Counted from the stretch's first letter, positions 17,329-26,511 are shown. The stretch is 59,150 nucleotides of DNA from JBEKIK01 sp050013075 (GCA_050013075.1 JBEKFZ010000017.1:1-59150), one strand, 5' to 3'. A program made the numbers and translations. The notes: generated from the letters alone by a model not told the origin.

Positions 17329-18561
17329 CTATCGCAATTGTTCTCTCAGTTCTTCGGGCACGTCTTTAAGCTCCGCGTTTTGACTCAGTTGCAATGCGCG
17401 GACGTAAAGGATGATTGCCCAGCGATCTTCCACGGGAATCTGCGCGCCATAACCGGGCATGGTGCGCACTCCGTTGGTGATTGTGGCAAAATACTGTCCC
17501 ACGGGCTGTGCGCGGATTTCGGGCTTGTTGAGCGACAGGGGCAGCACCCACTTCGGTTCTTCCCGTTTAATCGCCCGGATGGACGTGATGCCCGTGTTGC
17601 CTCCCTCGCCAAGCAATCCGTGGCAGGTGGCGCAAAAAATTCCGAACCGCTGCTGACCCCGCTGCATCATGGCCATGCTCACGGGCATGGGGAAGGCCTC
17701 GGCCGGCTGACCGTCGACCAGGCCGCGATATAGATGCTCGTTTTCCTGCAAGCTTTCTTGCGAAATCGTATCTGGCACAGGTTTGCGCGTCGCCCGGCCG
17801 TCTTTGAACAACACGCTGGCGGCTTGTGCCTTGTATTTTTCCTGGAAGGACATATCTTGAATGGGATGGATGCGGGGCAGCGACTTGGTTTCGGCCCGAT
17901 ATTTGGCGATCATAAGCGGCGGAAGCAACGCCAACACGCTGAACACGGCCAGGGTCCAGTAAAAGGCCGAGGGAATATTTCGATCCTTGGCGGGTTCGTA
18001 ACACTCCTCGATTGTCTTAGCGTGGAGCGATTCCAACAGCCCGCGGACCGCCGGCAAGTCGAACTTCGCGTCGTCGGCGTCGATGGAAATGAAAAAGCCG
18101 TCGGTTGTTGCCCGAGCGAAACCGCGGCCGGAAAAAGTCCAATGCCAAAACCGCGGGAGCAGATTCAAAACCAACGCCCCGCCAAAAGCCGCAAACGCGC
18201 CTAGAAGCACGAGCAATTCAAAAACGATAGGTATGTCCGCGGGCAGGCTGAAATAGGGTTTTCCGCTGATGACCATGGGGTAGTCGACGGCGTTCATCCA
18301 CCACTGCATGAAAAGCGCCCCGGCCGCTCCGGCGATGGCGCCGCCCAGGACGAGCCAGGGCAGACGAGTCGTGCGCACGCCCATTGCCCGGTCGATGCCG
18401 TGTATGGGAAACGGACTGTGGCTGTCCCACCTGGTGAAACCTTTGTCGCGCAGCCGTCGCGCAGCCGCCTTGAGCGATTCCGGCGAGTCGAACTCGGCCA
18501 GAATGCCGGCGATTTTTGGTGATTGCTCGGTCATGGAGCGATCGGTTTGGATATCCGTCAT
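17329..18561 (-). CDS. actDE: Fused ACIII subunits ActD (DUF3341) and ActE (cytochrome c)
   Basis: A 410-residue fusion. Residues ~15-190 form the DUF3341/ActD domain with two membrane helices (LPWLVLGGAIAGAAGALFMQ and the VFELLVLLGAFAAFGGALVL pair); another helix near 205 anchors the second half. The C-terminal ~130 residues are a monoheme cytochrome c with CATCH near residue 312 and a Met ligand candidate in VRTMPGYGAQI. ActE passes electrons from the ActA/ActB side to the oxidase. In many bacteria actD and actE are separate genes; here they are one ORF. The start at 18561 is uncertain; an in-frame ATG lies at 18534. Confidence 0.93.
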   Translation of the reverse strand: MTDIQTDRSMTEQSPKIAGILAEFDSPESLKAAARRLRDKGFTRWDSHSPFPIHGIDRAMGVRTTRLPWLVLGGAIAGAAGALFMQWWMNAVDYPMVISGKPYFSLPADIPIVFELLVLLGAFAAFGGALVLNLLPRFWHWTFSGRGFARATTDGFFISIDADDAKFDLPAVRGLLESLHAKTIEECYEPAKDRNIPSAFYWTLAVFSVLALLPPLMIAKYRAETKSLPRIHPIQDMSFQEKYKAQAASVLFKDGRATRKPVPDTISQESLQENEHLYRGLVDGQPAEAFPMPVSMAMMQRGQQRFGIFCATCHGLLGEGGNTGITSIRAIKREEPKWVLPLSLNKPEIRAQPVGQYFATITNGVRTMPGYGAQIPVEDRWAIILYVRALQLSQNAELKDVPEELREQLR

Positions 18562-18589
18562 ATTATTGTTTCACTACGGTCTACATTCG

Positions 18590-18684
18590 GGTTTTTTCGG
18601 CTTTGCACCGCGAAACCGCAAGCGACTTTCTAAAAAATCGCTCCCCTTCGGGTCGCGGCTAAACAAATTTCAAATCTCTAATCT
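18590..18684. repeat. Type E degenerate hairpins between actC and actDE
   Basis: Contains GAAACCGCAAGCGACTTT and GCGATT-like arms, then CCCTTCGGG and GTCGCGGCTAAAC, a degenerate relative of the 11782 palindrome. Low symmetry compared with other copies. Confidence 0.55.
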
Positions 18685-20058
18685 CTAATCCCTATTTAAC
18701 ACTTGTTTCACCTCATGCACGGCCACCATGGGCAGGTAGCGGCAGAACAGGAGGAACAAGGTGAAGAACAATGCGAAACTGCCGGCCAGCATCGACAGAT
18801 CGACCCACGTGGGAATATAAATGAACCAACTGGAAGGCAGGAAATCGCGATTGAGCGATGCGACGATAATCACGAACCGCTCGAACCACATGCCCACGTT
18901 GACCAAAACGGCAACGATGATCATCAATCCCGGCGTGGTCCGCCATTTTTTGAACCAGAACAACTGCGGGACAATTACATTACAGAAAATCATCAACCAG
19001 AAGGCCCAGGCATAAGGGCCCGTCGCCCGGTTGGCCAATGCGAATTGCTCGTAATTATTCCCGCCGTACCAGGCCATGAAGGCTTCGATCAGATATGAGT
19101 ATCCGACTATGCAGCCGGTGGCCAGGAGGATTTTGTTCATGTTGTCCAGGTGGCGGATGGTGACTAGGTCTTTCAGTCCGAAGTACGCCCGGGCCGGAAC
19201 CATCAGCGTGACCACCATGGCGAATCCGCTGAAAATGGCCCCGGCCACGAAATACGGAGGGAAGATCGTGGCGTGCCAGCCGGGCAATTGGGCCACCGCA
19301 AAGTCGGTGCTCACGACCGAGTGCACCGAGATCACCAGCGGCGTGGCCAGGCCGGCCAGGAACAAATACGCCCATTCGTACACGTGCCATTGCCGGGCCG
19401 ATCCGCGCCAACCCAAGGCCAGCGTGCCGAAAATGAAATATCGCAACTTGTTCGTCGCCCGGTCGCGGAAGGTCGCCAGGTCCGGAATCATTCCCAGATA
19501 CCAGAACATAAGCGAGACGGCAAAATACGTGGAAACCGCGAACACGTCCCAAAGCAGCGGGCTGCGGAAATTCGGCCACAGCGACATCTGATTCGGATAC
19601 GGGGCCAACCAATACGCCAGCCAGATCCGGCCCATGTGGATGCCGGGAAAGATCAACGCGCAGATCACGGCGAAAATGGTCATTGCTTCGGCGAAGCGGT
19701 TGATGCTAGTCCGCCATTTCTGCCTCAGCAGAAATAAAATGGCCGAAATCAGCGTGCCGGCGTGCCCGATGCCGATCCAAAAAACGAAGTTGGTGATATC
19801 GAAGGCCCAAAACACCGGGCTGTTGTTGCCCCATACGCCGATGCCGACACCGATCAGATAACCGATGAGGATGAAAAAATATACGGTCACGGCCGATGAT
19901 ATGGCAAACGCCGCGATCCATGCCCTGGGCGTTTTCGATTCCGGCGCCCGGCAAACGATATCCGTCACCGAGGCATAATCCAGCCCGGGCGTCATAAGCG
20001 GCGCGCGCCGCGCCGGGTCGTTGGTCGTGTTGTCGAAAATGTCGGCTGCTACGCTCAT
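18685..20058 (-). CDS. actC: ACIII quinol-binding subunit ActC (NrfD/PsrC family)
   Basis: 457 residues from the ATG at 20058, chosen because GGGGAGG lies seven bases upstream; the open extension to 20136 reads through a type B repeat and is rejected. About ten membrane helices; signatures include GIGVWGNNSPVFWAFDITNF and VFWIGIGHAGTLISAILFL near residues 85-115, the quinol-site helix region of NrfD/PsrC proteins. It is the main quinone-oxidising membrane subunit. It follows actB after a 210-bp gap holding a type B and a type C repeat. Confidence 0.95.
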   Translation of the reverse strand: MSVAADIFDNTTNDPARRAPLMTPGLDYASVTDIVCRAPESKTPRAWIAAFAISSAVTVYFFILIGYLIGVGIGVWGNNSPVFWAFDITNFVFWIGIGHAGTLISAILFLLRQKWRTSINRFAEAMTIFAVICALIFPGIHMGRIWLAYWLAPYPNQMSLWPNFRSPLLWDVFAVSTYFAVSLMFWYLGMIPDLATFRDRATNKLRYFIFGTLALGWRGSARQWHVYEWAYLFLAGLATPLVISVHSVVSTDFAVAQLPGWHATIFPPYFVAGAIFSGFAMVVTLMVPARAYFGLKDLVTIRHLDNMNKILLATGCIVGYSYLIEAFMAWYGGNNYEQFALANRATGPYAWAFWLMIFCNVIVPQLFWFKKWRTTPGLMIIVAVLVNVGMWFERFVIIVASLNRDFLPSSWFIYIPTWVDLSMLAGSFALFFTLFLLFCRYLPMVAVHEVKQVLNRD

Positions 20059-20066
20059 CTGTCGCC

Positions 20067-20120
20067 TCCCCTCTCCCGACCAACCTTCGGTTGGTGCCCG
20101 AAGAGGGTTAGGGTGAGGGC
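20067..20120. repeat. Type B repeat, intergenic copy upstream of actC
   Basis: CCCCTCTCCCGACC, an ACCAACC-TTCG-GGTTGGT hairpin, then GAGGGTTAGGGTGAGGGC. Same family as the in-frame copies at 21619, 46312, 46411 and 48624. The outer arms CCCTCTCC/GGAGAGGG-like pair. Confidence 0.85.
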
Positions 20121-20149
20121 TGTCTTTTCCCGGCATAAGTGCCGGGGCT

Positions 20150-20275
20150 ATTGAGTCTCAGGTAATGAATGTCGCGTTTTCCAATCAGAGCCGGGCCGTG
20201 TCGGCCCGGTAATGCCGGGGCGACACGCCCCGGCTCTGATTTTTTTCCACGACATTATTTACTTGAGGTTCAAAA
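20150..20275. repeat. 126-bp modular palindrome (type C), copy 3
   Basis: Ends ATTGAGTCTCAGGTAATGAA and ACTTGAGGTTCAA are complementary with few mismatches. The cloverleaf core at 20186-20238 is identical in both 8-bp arms to copy 1. The right end contains the TGA stop codon of actB (20270-20272). It is preceded by a hairpin CGGCATAAGTGCCGGGGCTA. Confidence 0.9.
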
Positions 20276-23245
20276 TACGTTCATATCATCCTTTTTTTCC
20301 AGTTCCGCCTTCGGATTGCGAATGCGGGCCAGGTACGACGTGCGCGGTTTTACATCCAGTTCCGCGAGCATCTCGTACGAGCGATTGCCGGCCTTGGTTT
20401 GGGCCACGGCGCTACGTTTGTCGCTTACGTCGCCGAAAATAATCGCGCCGGCCGGGCAAACCTGTTGGCAGGCGGTTTTGATCTCGCCGTCTTCGATTGG
20501 CCGCCGGGCGTTTTTGGCCGCGATTTTCACGGACTGGATCCGCTCGACGCAATAGGAACACTTTTCCATCACGCCGCGGCTGCGCACGGTGACTTGCGGA
20601 TTGGCGGCCATTTTGAGGATTTCGTTCCTCGCTTCCTCGTACTGCTTGTGATAGTTGAAGAAGTTGAATCGCCGCACTTTGTACGGGCAGTTGTTTGCGC
20701 AGTAACGCGTGCCCACGCAGCGGTTGTAAACCATGTCGTTCAGGCCTTCCTTGCTGTGGACCGTGGCCGCCACCGGACAGACCGCTTCGCAGGGGGCCAT
20801 CTCGCACTGCTGGCAGGCTACCGGCTGGAAAACGATTTGCGGATTATCCGCGCCGCCGCGAAAATAACGGTCCACCCTGAGCCAGTGCATTTCGCGGTTG
20901 CGGAGAATTTGTTCGCGGCCGACCACGGGCACGTTGTTTTCGGCCATGCAGGCGATAACGCACGCTCCGCAGCCGGTGCATTTCGCCAGATCGACGGTCA
21001 TGCCCCAGCGATGGCCTTCGAACTGGTGTTCCTGCCACAGCGATTCCAGGGGCGGATGATGCACCACGCGCTTGGCGAAATCAGGATACTTTTTATACTC
21101 TTCCAACGTTGCCTCGCGGACCAGTTCGCCGAGGCGTTGCTGTTGGCCTTTCATGCCGATGCGGTCGATGGTGAAATGGTCCTGCACCGCGGCGAGTTGG
21201 TATTTTTTGCCGGTCGGTTCAACGCTCAAACCGGTGCCGAAATACATGGCATCGCTGGTCCGCAGGCGGTAGACATCGGCGCCGACGCCGGGTACACCGT
21301 CCGCCGCGCTGCCGCCGACCAAGCCCGCCGCCGTGCGTCCGTAACCCAGGGCGACCGCCACGGCGCCATCGGCCTGCCCGGGGAGAATATAGGCGGGGAT
21401 TTCCAAGTGCCGGCCTTTGAATTTCAATTTGACCAACGTGCCATGTTCCACGCCGAGTTTTGCCGCCATCGCGGGACTCATTACGGCGGCATTGTCCCAG
21501 GTCAATCGCGTGAGCGGATCAGGCATCTCCTGCAACCAGCCGTTGTTGGCGAACCGGCCGTCGTAAATCGCGGGGCTGGGACGGAAAACGATCTCTAATT
21601 TACCGTTTTCAATTTCTGTCCCCTCTCCGGGCACCGCGCCAGCGGTCGGGAGAGGGTTAGGGTGAGGGCCTTTCACGCTTTCATCATTTTCCATGATTCT
21701 GTTTTGTGATAACCCGGCAATATCTTTATTCTCCAATACGCCGCCGGGCAAAATCCCGTCGTGCACGACCTGCCGCCATCGCTTGTCAAAATCATCGGCG
21801 CCGATTATTTCTTTCGCGGTCGCTTGGACCAGGTCCAAGACCGTTGTCGTCGATATACCGCCTTGGATCATTGCTAAAAGTTCGATGGCCGAGCGGCCGC
21901 CGTGCAGCGGTTCGATCATCGGCTGGATAACACAATAAGCCCCGTCATATGCCAAGGCGTCGCCCCAAGATTCCAAAAAATGGGACTGAGGCAAGTGCCA
22001 CGTGCATTGTAGCGAGGTCTCATTGCGATAAAGGCTTAAATGGATGCTTGTGGCGACTTTTTGCAGGACCTCGGCGAAATTCACATCGGCAGGGCAGTTG
22101 TAGACCGGATTGCCGCCCAAAATCAGCAGTGTATTGATTTTGCCGTCATTCATGTCGGCAACCAGCGTTTTCAGCCGTTCGATTTGTCGCCCCTGATCGA
22201 GCATGGGCGTTTCGGTGTAATCTACTGTCTTGCCGATATTGCCCAGCATCCGGTTGATATCACGGACCAGCAGTTCCACTTCTTCAGGCTGACCGTAGCC
22301 GGCGACGACCATGCTTTTACTCTCGTGCGACAAAAGATCATTGGCCACAGCAGAGACATTTTTTGCTTCTGTTTCATCAAACACCGCCATGCCATTGCTC
22401 AGACCGTCTATGGCCTTATGCAGCATTTTTGTAAATCGGGCGATTTCCGCGCTGCGGATCGCCATCCGATGATCGGCCATTGCGCCGGTGATCGAGTAGC
22501 AACTTTCGACGACGTACAGGCGGTTCATCTTGCCGTCGGCCCCTTCGCGTCCGGATGCAAAATCGCGGGCAAGTTTTACCGCCGCCGGATGATCGCCGAA
22601 AAGATCGGCGTCGAGCGAGACGATTACCTCGGCTTTATCCAGATAAAGATGCGTGCGCAGATCGCCTGATTCGTTCGTTACGGGTTCGTAATCCACCCAA
22701 ACAGCCTTGGGGAAATCGGCCGATAGTTGTTGACGCTGCTTTGCCAGGGTGGGTGAAGTGTTGACTTCGGAAAGGACGGCAAGGCCATGGCCGCCGTCTT
22801 TGCGCAGTTCGCCGAAATGCGGCCGGACAAAAGCTGAGAATTCGTCCCAGGTTTTCACCTCATCGCCTTGGCCGGTTTTTTGGACGATGTTCCCGCTCCG
22901 GTCCGGATCGTAGAGTTCGAGAATCGCCGCCTGGGCGTAAGCATTGGTCGCGCCCAGGCTGTATGGATGTTTTGGATTGCCCTCGACTTTGATGGGCCGG
23001 CCGTCGACGCAGGTCACCATAAGTCCCAGGGCCGCTCCGCCTAAGTCCATTGCGGAGGCAAAGTGTTCGAGCGTTCCCGGCGTGCGGTTGGCCGGCCGCT
23101 TGTCGAAGGGCAGGATCTCGCGTTTTTCCCAGCGGCAGGCGGCCGTGCCGGCCAGCGCGATCGACGCCCCCATGAGTTGCAGCCAGCGGCGGCGGGAAAT
23201 GCCGGCCGGATCGTCCTTTACGTCGTTTTTTTCTACCGATGACAT
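20270..23245 (-). CDS. actB: ACIII Fe-S subunit ActB (molybdopterin-like + ferredoxin domains)
   Basis: 991 residues from the ATG at 23245, which overlaps actA by 13 bases; the open extension to 23467 lies inside actA. A twin-arginine signal (SRRRWLQLMGASIALAGTAA, ~17-36) directs export. Residues ~40-720 resemble the molybdopterin oxidoreductase fold (ActB1, normally lacking Mo). Residues ~740-960 are a ferredoxin domain with four Cys clusters (CTGCGACVIAC; CQQCEMAPCEAVCP; CVGTRYCANNCP; CSYCVERI...CQQVCP). An in-frame type B repeat adds ~17 residues (GPHPNPLPTAGAVPGEG) near 526-542. It relays electrons in ACIII. Confidence 0.95.
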   Translation of the reverse strand: MSSVEKNDVKDDPAGISRRRWLQLMGASIALAGTAACRWEKREILPFDKRPANRTPGTLEHFASAMDLGGAALGLMVTCVDGRPIKVEGNPKHPYSLGATNAYAQAAILELYDPDRSGNIVQKTGQGDEVKTWDEFSAFVRPHFGELRKDGGHGLAVLSEVNTSPTLAKQRQQLSADFPKAVWVDYEPVTNESGDLRTHLYLDKAEVIVSLDADLFGDHPAAVKLARDFASGREGADGKMNRLYVVESCYSITGAMADHRMAIRSAEIARFTKMLHKAIDGLSNGMAVFDETEAKNVSAVANDLLSHESKSMVVAGYGQPEEVELLVRDINRMLGNIGKTVDYTETPMLDQGRQIERLKTLVADMNDGKINTLLILGGNPVYNCPADVNFAEVLQKVATSIHLSLYRNETSLQCTWHLPQSHFLESWGDALAYDGAYCVIQPMIEPLHGGRSAIELLAMIQGGISTTTVLDLVQATAKEIIGADDFDKRWRQVVHDGILPGGVLENKDIAGLSQNRIMENDESVKGPHPNPLPTAGAVPGEGTEIENGKLEIVFRPSPAIYDGRFANNGWLQEMPDPLTRLTWDNAAVMSPAMAAKLGVEHGTLVKLKFKGRHLEIPAYILPGQADGAVAVALGYGRTAAGLVGGSAADGVPGVGADVYRLRTSDAMYFGTGLSVEPTGKKYQLAAVQDHFTIDRIGMKGQQQRLGELVREATLEEYKKYPDFAKRVVHHPPLESLWQEHQFEGHRWGMTVDLAKCTGCGACVIACMAENNVPVVGREQILRNREMHWLRVDRYFRGGADNPQIVFQPVACQQCEMAPCEAVCPVAATVHSKEGLNDMVYNRCVGTRYCANNCPYKVRRFNFFNYHKQYEEARNEILKMAANPQVTVRSRGVMEKCSYCVERIQSVKIAAKNARRPIEDGEIKTACQQVCPAGAIIFGDVSDKRSAVAQTKAGNRSYEMLAELDVKPRTSYLARIRNPKAELEKKDDMNVF
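21619..21669. repeat. Type B repeat inserted in frame within actB
   Basis: CCCCTCTCCGGGCACCGCGC...GTCGGGAGAGGGTTAGGGTGAGGGCC. Read in the actB frame it gives GPHPNPLPTAGAVPGEG. The flanking protein reads smoothly as ActB on both sides. Confidence 0.88.
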
Positions 23246-23883
23246 GTCGAGCAATCCGTCGATGGATTGATGTTGTTTTCCAGGCGTAGTTTCATGCCTA
23301 ACACTTCCGGATCTTCGTTGGGAATCCAATCCATTTTGGCGATGAATTCCTGCGGGCGGAGTTGCGGCTCGCAGTGACAGTGGCACTCCAGGCACCAGCC
23401 CATGCTGAGCGTGTAAACTTGGGTAACTTGCTCCATTTTGTCGATCCGCCCGTGACAGGAAAAACACCCCACTCCGCGCGACACGTGTGCGCTATGGTCG
23501 AAGTAGACATAGTCGGGCAGATCATGGACCTTAACCCATCGCACCGGATCGCCGGATGCCGCGCTCTGGCGGATCGACAACAACTTGGCGCTATCGGGGG
23601 CGATCGTGGCGTGGCAGTTCAGGCAAGTGGCCGTGGGCGGAACCGCGGCAAAGGCCGACCACTCCACGGTGTTGTGGCAGTAGCGGCAGTCCATGCCCAA
23701 TTGGCCCGCGTGCACGGCATGACTGTATGGCAGCGGTTGTACGGGCGAATAGCCCACGTCGGTCGTCTGGGGGGAACCCCAGTAATAGGCTAAAAAGATC
23801 ACGTAGACCGGCACGATCGCCAGCAATGCCCCGGCAAAGGGACGCGTGCGATCGATCCATGACGGGAAGCGAAATTGATCCAT
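23233..23883 (-). CDS. actA: ACIII pentaheme cytochrome c subunit ActA
   Basis: 216 residues from the ATG at 23883 (a GTG at 23898 is also open). One N-terminal membrane anchor (FAGALLAIVPVYVIFLAYYW) is followed by five CXXCH heme sites: CRYCH, CLNCH, CFSCH, CLECH and CSTCH, the last at the extreme C-terminus overlapping the actB start. Five hemes is the usual ActA number. It forms the periplasmic cytochrome module of ACIII. First gene of the respiratory operon; its promoter must lie in 23884-24252. Confidence 0.95.
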   Translation of the reverse strand: MDQFRFPSWIDRTRPFAGALLAIVPVYVIFLAYYWGSPQTTDVGYSPVQPLPYSHAVHAGQLGMDCRYCHNTVEWSAFAAVPPTATCLNCHATIAPDSAKLLSIRQSAASGDPVRWVKVHDLPDYVYFDHSAHVSRGVGCFSCHGRIDKMEQVTQVYTLSMGWCLECHCHCEPQLRPQEFIAKMDWIPNEDPEVLGMKLRLENNINPSTDCSTCHR

Positions 23884-24252
23884 CCTGCTTATTTGCACGT
23901 TAAGTCAAGATTTTCACCCTGGCAAAAAGCAAAAGCCCAGGCTGAGTCCTGATTATCAGTCAGTTTGACCAAATTCTAGCAATTACCCGCTCCTTGAAAA
24001 GGCAAAAAAATCTGTTAATTTAAAAATTAACGTATGTCCTTAATTTACAATACCCGAAAAACACGGGGATTTTTACCATTTTAATATCTATTATTTTGAT
24101 TGTAACCTTTCTTCCAATCATCTCCGCCCATATAATTGCCTAATATTAACGGCTCTAAACTAACCTGAGCGGTTTTTTAGGTTATATTTTACTAATACCG
24201 CTAAATAACTAGGAACCCCTAAAACATCCTAAACCTTTGCAAGGAGATTGTT
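23884..24252. promoter_or_regulatory. Divergent control region of the ACIII operon and DUF3467 gene
   Basis: 369 bp of AT-rich DNA without a gene between divergent actA (minus) and the DUF3467 gene (plus). It contains a palindrome GTTAATTT-AA-AAATTAAC at 24015-24032 that could be an operator. I cannot place -10/-35 boxes with confidence. Confidence 0.45.
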
Positions 24253-24636
24253 GTGACAGATTCTGACAAACCAGATCGTGATGCCGATGATATTTCGTCG
24301 AAACCGGAAGCCGCCCCGCCTGCCGCCGCGTCTCAGCAGCAGCAACGAGTCCAGGTGGAGATCGACGATTCGAAGGTCTTGGCCACTTACGCCAATTTCT
24401 GCCGCGTCACCGGAACGCCGGAGGAAATGATTATCGATTTCGGCCTTAATCCTCAGCCGTTCGGTTTACCGACTCATCCGATTCCGGTCAATCAGCGGAT
24501 CATCACCAACTTTTACACCGCCAAACGAATGTTGCACGCGTTGCAATTGACCATTCAACGCCATGAAGCCACATTCGGCGTGCTGGAAACCGACGTGCAA
24601 AAGCGCGTCCGCCCGGGCGTTATGGGCCAACGTTAG
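24253..24636 (+). CDS. DUF3467 protein
   Basis: A 127-residue cytoplasmic protein starting at a GTG preceded by AAGGAG. The first ~30 residues are a low-complexity D/K/A/P/Q stretch; then comes the DUF3467 core (VEIDDSKVLATYANFCRV, IIDFGL, RIITNFYTAKRMLHAL). The family is small, widespread in planctomycetes and some others, and has no established function. It is divergent from the ACIII operon and ends at a terminator shared with lpdA. Confidence 0.85.
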   Translation: MTDSDKPDRDADDISSKPEAAPPAAASQQQQRVQVEIDDSKVLATYANFCRVTGTPEEMIIDFGLNPQPFGLPTHPIPVNQRIITNFYTAKRMLHALQLTIQRHEATFGVLETDVQKRVRPGVMGQR

Positions 24637-24701
24637 AAATAGGCGTTAGGCTTTAGGCTGTAGGCTGTAGGATAAAGATCGCTTTGTTGTACAAAATCAT
24701 T

Positions 24702-24735
24702 AAGCCCAGGGGGTGCAATCCCTGGGCTTTTTTTA
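24702..24735 (+). terminator. Intrinsic terminator hairpin
   Basis: AAGCCCAGGG pairs with CCCTGGGCTT across an 8-base loop, followed by a run of seven T. It lies between convergent DUF3467 and lpdA and reads as a terminator on the plus strand. The hairpin is also of the dispersed type that recurs in this window. Confidence 0.65.
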
Positions 24736-24785
24736 GTTGTTGGTTATCGGTTGACAGTATTCAGTTTTCAGTTCTTAGCCTAAGC

Positions 24786-26204
24786 CTAAAGCCTTCTCGG
24801 CTTGTAGATATCGGTCACCGTGCCGTAAAAAACTTCGGCGGCCGCGCTCAGAGTTTCGGAAAAAGTCGGATGCGGATGGATGGTTTCCACAACATCCCGG
24901 GCCGACGCGCCCATCTCGATTGCCAACACGGCCTCGGCGATCAAGTCGTCGGCGGCGTAGCCCACGATGCCGCAGCCTAAAACGCGCTCGGTCCCCGGAT
25001 CGATGAGCCACTTTGTCAATCCCTCGGTCCGGCCGACGGCCTGAGCCCTTCCGCTGGCCGCCCAAGGAAACATGGCAACAGTAAATGTGCGTCCTTGCTG
25101 TTTGGCTTGGATTTCGGTCAGTCCGGCCCAGGCGATTTCGGGATCGGTAAACACTACGGCCGGTATCGCCCTGGGTTCGAATGTCACCGGATGGCCGGCC
25201 AGAACTTCCACGGCGGCTTTTCCTTCGTGAGCTGCCTTGTGGGCTAGCATCGGTTCGCCGGCCACATCGCCAATGGCAAAAATGTTCGCATCGTGCGTCT
25301 TCCCACGGTTATCGACCGCGATAAATCCCTGCGGGCTGACTTGCACCTTTGTCTTTTCCAATCCCAAGTCGGCACTATTCGGTTTGCGCCCGACCGAAAC
25401 CAACACCCGGCTGAAACGCTGCACTTTTTGCTCGACGTTTCCTTCCAGCGCAACTTCGATCTCGTTTTTAAGGTCCTTCATTGCGGTCACTTTTGTGTTT
25501 AGATGAATTGCCGCGAATTGGCCTTCGAGTTTTTTGTAGAGGGGCTTGACCAGGTCGCGATCTACTCCGGGCAGCAGTCCGTCGGTGAGCTCGACCACCA
25601 TGACCTTGCTGCCCAGTGCGGCATAGACGGTGCCCATTTCCAGGCCGATGTATCCGCCGCCCACGACCAGGAGCGAATCGGGCACGTCGGGCAGGCTGAG
25701 CGCGGCGGTTGAATCCATCACGCGGGGCGTGGGCAGATTCAGCGCGGGAATTATGGCCGGGCTGGAACCGGTGGCGATGATGCAGTGTTCGAAGCTGAGG
25801 CGGTCGTCGTCTAGTGGTTTTTCGCCTTGGGGCTCGAGCTTTAGGGTGTTGGAATCCTCGAACACGGCCTTTGCCCGGATTACTTGGACGTTTCGCTTGG
25901 CGGCAATTTGCTTCAGCCCACCGGTCAAGTTGGCGATGGCCTTTTCCTTGCGGTCGCGCATCGCCGCGACGTCGATCTTCGGCGGCGTGAAGTTTACGCC
26001 CCAATCGTCAAGATGCCGGGCGTCGGCCATGGTTTTGGCTACGTGCAATAGGGCCTTTGACGGAATACACCCCCGCAGCAGGCACGTGCCGCCGAGTTTT
26101 GCGTCCTGCTCGACCAGCGTAACTTTCATTACCAAATCGGCCGCCAAAAACGCCGCCGCGTATCCGCCCGGCCCGCCGCCGATAACGACTAATTGTGTGT
26201 TCAT
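24786..26204 (-). CDS. lpdA: Dihydrolipoyl dehydrogenase (E3)
   Basis: A 472-residue FAD/NAD-dependent flavoprotein that reoxidises dihydrolipoamide in 2-oxoacid dehydrogenase or glycine cleavage complexes. N-terminal FAD-binding VVIGGGPGGYAAAF, redox disulfide GGTCLLRGCIPSKALLH (Cys41, Cys46), NAD-binding LLVVGGGYIGLEMGTVYAALG (~180), a second FAD motif IFAIGDVAG, and the catalytic His-Pro region IHPHPTFSETL. GAGGTAA precedes the ATG. No E1 or E2 gene adjoins, so its partner complexes lie elsewhere. Confidence 0.95.
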   Translation of the reverse strand: MNTQLVVIGGGPGGYAAAFLAADLVMKVTLVEQDAKLGGTCLLRGCIPSKALLHVAKTMADARHLDDWGVNFTPPKIDVAAMRDRKEKAIANLTGGLKQIAAKRNVQVIRAKAVFEDSNTLKLEPQGEKPLDDDRLSFEHCIIATGSSPAIIPALNLPTPRVMDSTAALSLPDVPDSLLVVGGGYIGLEMGTVYAALGSKVMVVELTDGLLPGVDRDLVKPLYKKLEGQFAAIHLNTKVTAMKDLKNEIEVALEGNVEQKVQRFSRVLVSVGRKPNSADLGLEKTKVQVSPQGFIAVDNRGKTHDANIFAIGDVAGEPMLAHKAAHEGKAAVEVLAGHPVTFEPRAIPAVVFTDPEIAWAGLTEIQAKQQGRTFTVAMFPWAASGRAQAVGRTEGLTKWLIDPGTERVLGCGIVGYAADDLIAEAVLAIEMGASARDVVETIHPHPTFSETLSAAAEVFYGTVTDIYKPRRL

Positions 26205-26511
26205 GGATTACCTCGCTTTCAAACCATTTTCCCGCTATGCCGGAAATAATCAAGGGGTTGGTGGCAAGGTATGGAATAGTATTGCAAAGCCGCGACCATT
26301 GGTCGCGCGGGTGCTCGTGATTGATGGTCGAAAAAGGTGGAATGTATGCCATTGATTCACGGAAGCAGTGAAACGCCTGCCATTCTTTTTAACCGTCTAT
26401 CCGGGGCAGGCGAACTATTTACGTGATTTTGCGGACAGGCACAATGATTTCATTGAAAAAAATAACCCGGAGGAACTTATGAAACACTGCAAATACTTTT
26501 TGCCGCTTCTT
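26205..26511. other. Intergenic region with a type D hairpin and start of a duplicated segment
   Basis: 307 bp. It carries the hairpin GCGACC-ATT-GGTCGC near 26290 followed by CGCGGGTGCTCGTGATTGAT, which recurs (GCGCGGGTGCCCGTGATTGA) at ~31913 just after the transglutaminase gene. From ~26440 it matches the upstream region of that gene. Confidence 0.6.

Noticed and set aside
20399..21598. 399-residue plus-strand ORF antisense to actB
   Set aside because: It is a shadow frame of a strongly conserved gene; no ribosome site and no recognisable domain. The same holds for long ORFs antisense to ftsK, the CDF gene and the FAD gene.
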